The notes under the pieces are model-generated. The model saw only the letters and a list, made by a program, of their open reading frames with translations. It was not told where the DNA came from and made no database searches. From assembly GCF_022701175.1 (NCBI RefSeq), contig NZ_CP078088.1, forward strand, positions 2,294,001 through 2,358,000: a stretch of 64,000 bases of DNA, written 5' to 3'. Source of the stretch: Allobaculum sp. Allo2. Its GTDB lineage: Bacteria; Bacillota_I; Bacilli_A; Erysipelotrichales; Erysipelotrichaceae. Position 1 is the first letter of the stretch. Every line of letters begins with the position of its first letter. Positions 62,371 to 64,000 of this stretch are shown here, one piece after another. Position numbers and translations under genes: made by a program.

Positions 62371-62414
62371 GCCCGGCGGTTCCATAGGTTTTCCCATGAA
62401 CAGCCGGGCTTTGG
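62371..62414 (+). terminator. Terminator after the DUF4015 gene
   Basis: GCCCGGC and GTTC pair with GAAC and GCCGGGC, with inner CAT/ATG; then TTTGGTCTTCG. Confidence 0.55.
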
Positions 62415-62590
62415 TCTTCGTATGTTTTCGTTTTGTATTCGCTTCTGGATCTGCAGTTTCTTCCAGAGTCTATATTTGCTTTCTATATAATATTTGATGC
62501 CCGCTTTATATTAGATGCCCGCTTTTTGAAACCAGAAAAGCCGAAGGGCGAAACGCCGCCGTTCCGTCGGGAGGCTGGCAGGCCGGCACC

Positions 62591-62952
62591 TTACTTCAGA
62601 CGGCTCATGAATTTTTCCGCGTTCACGTCCACCCGTTCATGATGACCTTTACCCAGACATTTGTCGCCCTGCCAGGCGCTGACTTCAAATCTGGAAATGC
62701 GGCCCTTCTTTTCGAGAAGATGACTGACGATGCGAATGCGGGCATGCAGAGGACTAGGTGCGTCGTGCGTCGTATCCATATGGATGCCGACGGTGGTCCA
62801 TCCCTCTTCCACATCGTTCAGCAAGCAGCTGGCTTCTTCCATCCAGGCGATCATCTGCGGCGTAGCCAGAACTTCAAGCGCGCCGCTTTTCATGGCGCAC
62901 GCCAGCCCTTCTCATCTACCGTTCGATAAATTACGGAATACATTTCTGCCAT
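62591..62952 (-). CDS. Hot-dog fold thioesterase (FlK-like)
   Basis: About 120 residues. Joined frames: SGALEVLATPQMIAWMEEAS, the typical N-terminal strand and hot-dog helix, with EEGWTTVGIHMDTTHDAPSP and GRISRFEVSAWQGDKCLGKG then HHERVDV. Thr/Glu/His of FlK-type fluoroacetyl-CoA thioesterases correspond to A-T-P-x-M, M-E-E-A and T-T-V-G. Probably hydrolyses a short acyl-CoA. Start at 62952 follows AAAGGAG; a shift near 62915 lies just after the start. Confidence 0.8.
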
Positions 62953-63186
62953 TGTCTTTTCTCCTTTTACGTTCAGGCTTCACCCGTTTTCGCGATCTCT
63001 TTTGCCCGCCATATGACCTCATTGCGGAGGAAAAGCTCTCTTTCTCGAGACATTCCGATCGACAAATTCTAGGTGCAGCTTCTCTTTTTCGCCGTCTTAA
63101 AACGGACCCGTTCTTTGTACAGTTTAACAAAACAGTCCTTTTCGACGCATTGGAATGATGTTTTGGATCGTGTTACGCTTAATGGT

Positions 63187-63608
63187 ATGAATCCAAGACA
63201 AAATTCTTCAACACGACGCGCTTCTCCGGCGCCTTCACGCCGTCGAGAAGACCTTTACTATTTAAAAAAGCGAAGCAGCGCATACAGAGCATGCTCATAC
63301 TGAGCTATGGCATTCTCTGCATCTGCTCGCTGGCCCTGTATTCCATTTTAAACCAGCCGCTCTTTTCCAAACCGCCCTATTTCAACTCGCTGTACATGAT
63401 GACGCTGTTTGTGGAGCTGGCCATGTGGCTGGGCATCTTCTTTCTAGCCGCGTTTGGCAAAAAAGCGTCCCGCTCGCTGTTTAATCTGGGCATTGCCGCC
63501 GAGTTTCTGTTTGCGGGCTGGCTCGTCTATGACCTTTTCCGGCACACCAGCTTCTTTGTGTTTTATCTCGTCTGGTGCGCGCTCGTTCTGATCAAAGGCT
63601 TTTACTGA
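63187..63608 (+). CDS. Four-helix membrane protein
   Basis: About 140 residues after joining a shift at an A-run near 63268: basic cytosolic N-terminus (PRQNSSTRRASPAPSRRRED), then four helices (LILSYGILCICSLALYSIL; YMMTLFVELAMWLGIFFLAAF; LFNLGIAAEFLFAGWLVYDL; FFVFYLVWCALVLIKGF). No family recognised. Stop overlaps the ATG of the next gene by one base (TGATG), so the two are coupled. Confidence 0.72.
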
Positions 63609-64000
63609 TGTGGTTTAAAAACTGGCTCTTTGATTCCTGGTTTGGCCGCATTTATTACGACCACGTTCTCTTCCTTCCGCAGGAAGAGCAGCGAAGAGAT
63701 CAGGCCCGTGCCCGAAACGCCCGCCGTGCTCGGGAGCAGCAGGCCAGAGCCGCTTCCGCACAAGCGCACCGGCAGCCATCGCCGACCCGACCGGGAGCAC
63801 AGACCGCTGTGCAGCCGGAGACACGAAGAAGCGCTCCGGCACGGTCCGCCGGCTTTCAAACGAATGGTGCAGCGGATTACGGATCGAACTCTGCGCAGCC
63901 CCAGCCTTCTCGCACCCCGCTTCGAAACCGGCCCGACCCGGACTTCTCAAGCGCATCCCCGCGAAGTTCGCAAGCGGACTGGGAAGCACAGGAAAGAAAA
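63608..64000 (+). CDS. Partial Arg/Ala/Pro-rich hypothetical protein
   Basis: Open to the window end, at least 131 codons. Begins MWFKNWLFDSWFGRIYYDH, then an Arg/Ala/Gln/Pro-rich disordered segment (RRDQARARNARRAREQQARA; RRSAPARSAGFQTNGAADYG). Translationally coupled to the membrane protein gene. No domain is recognised in the visible part. Confidence 0.65.
   Translation, partial: MWFKNWLFDSWFGRIYYDHVLFLPQEEQRRDQARARNARRAREQQARAASAQAHRQPSPTRPGAQTAVQPETRRSAPARSAGFQTNGAADYGSNSAQPQPSRTPLRNRPDPDFSSASPRSSQADWEAQERK

Noticed and set aside
1..64000. CRISPR arrays or phage genes
   Set aside because: No regularly spaced repeats, cas genes or structural phage proteins were seen.

Overview
The window looks like chromosomal DNA from a gut-type Bacillota (Firmicutes), possibly Erysipelotrichia. 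Supporting evidence: the rapZ-yvcK-whiA cluster, Rex, KtrAB-type K+ uptake, a YitT protein, a NusG-II/Gx-transporter pair, a membrane-anchored M23 peptidase, strong AGGAGG-type ribosome sites and many short intrinsic terminators. The family-level guess is low confidence. No plasmid origin, prophage or CRISPR array was seen.

Most housekeeping genes are interrupted by one-base insertions or deletions, usually in or beside a homopolymer, and the remaining protein reads intact once frames are joined. I therefore annotate them as single genes with probable consensus errors, and mark truly truncated genes separately.

Layout. 1-10 kb: a partial Ser/Thr kinase, a zinc-ribbon/TPR membrane protein, a YbjN-like protein, an XRE regulator, a sirtuin that lacks its zinc cysteines, clpB and an LRR protein. 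10-22 kb: a nagA operon ending in a transaldolase-like protein without the Schiff-base lysine, a YitT protein, an RsmF-type rRNA methylase, an M23 peptidase, tRNA-Thr/Leu/Gln, a double cupin and a GIY-YIG protein. 22.9-25.6 kb: metY and metA, which together make homocysteine from O-acetylhomoserine and sulfide, separated by a structured intergenic segment. 25.7-28.2 kb: an intact-ended IS66 element with a perfect 8-bp target duplication. 28.3-33 kb: an SDR oxidoreductase, an ABC-F protein and an amidase-like protein without zinc ligands. 33-37 kb: a gene-poor stretch with hairpins, a unit present three times, an IS4-type element and a possible riboswitch-like RNA. 37-43 kb: a secreted NlpC/P60 protein, asnS, rex, a membrane protein and the Gx-transporter/NusG-II pair. 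43-50.4 kb: an insertion-sequence island made of an IS4-like remnant, a second IS66, and an IS110 split by an IS30. 50.5-58.4 kb: a lipoprotein, whiA, yvcK, rapZ, ktrA, ktrB and a 5'-3' exonuclease with a long basic tail. 58.7-64 kb: a second copy of the IS4 element, a DUF4015 glycoside hydrolase, a hot-dog thioesterase and two small genes, the last open at the window edge.

The best candidates for something undescribed are the hairpin units and the three-way-junction RNA at 33.9-36.9 kb, and several enzyme-fold proteins that have lost catalytic or metal-binding residues.
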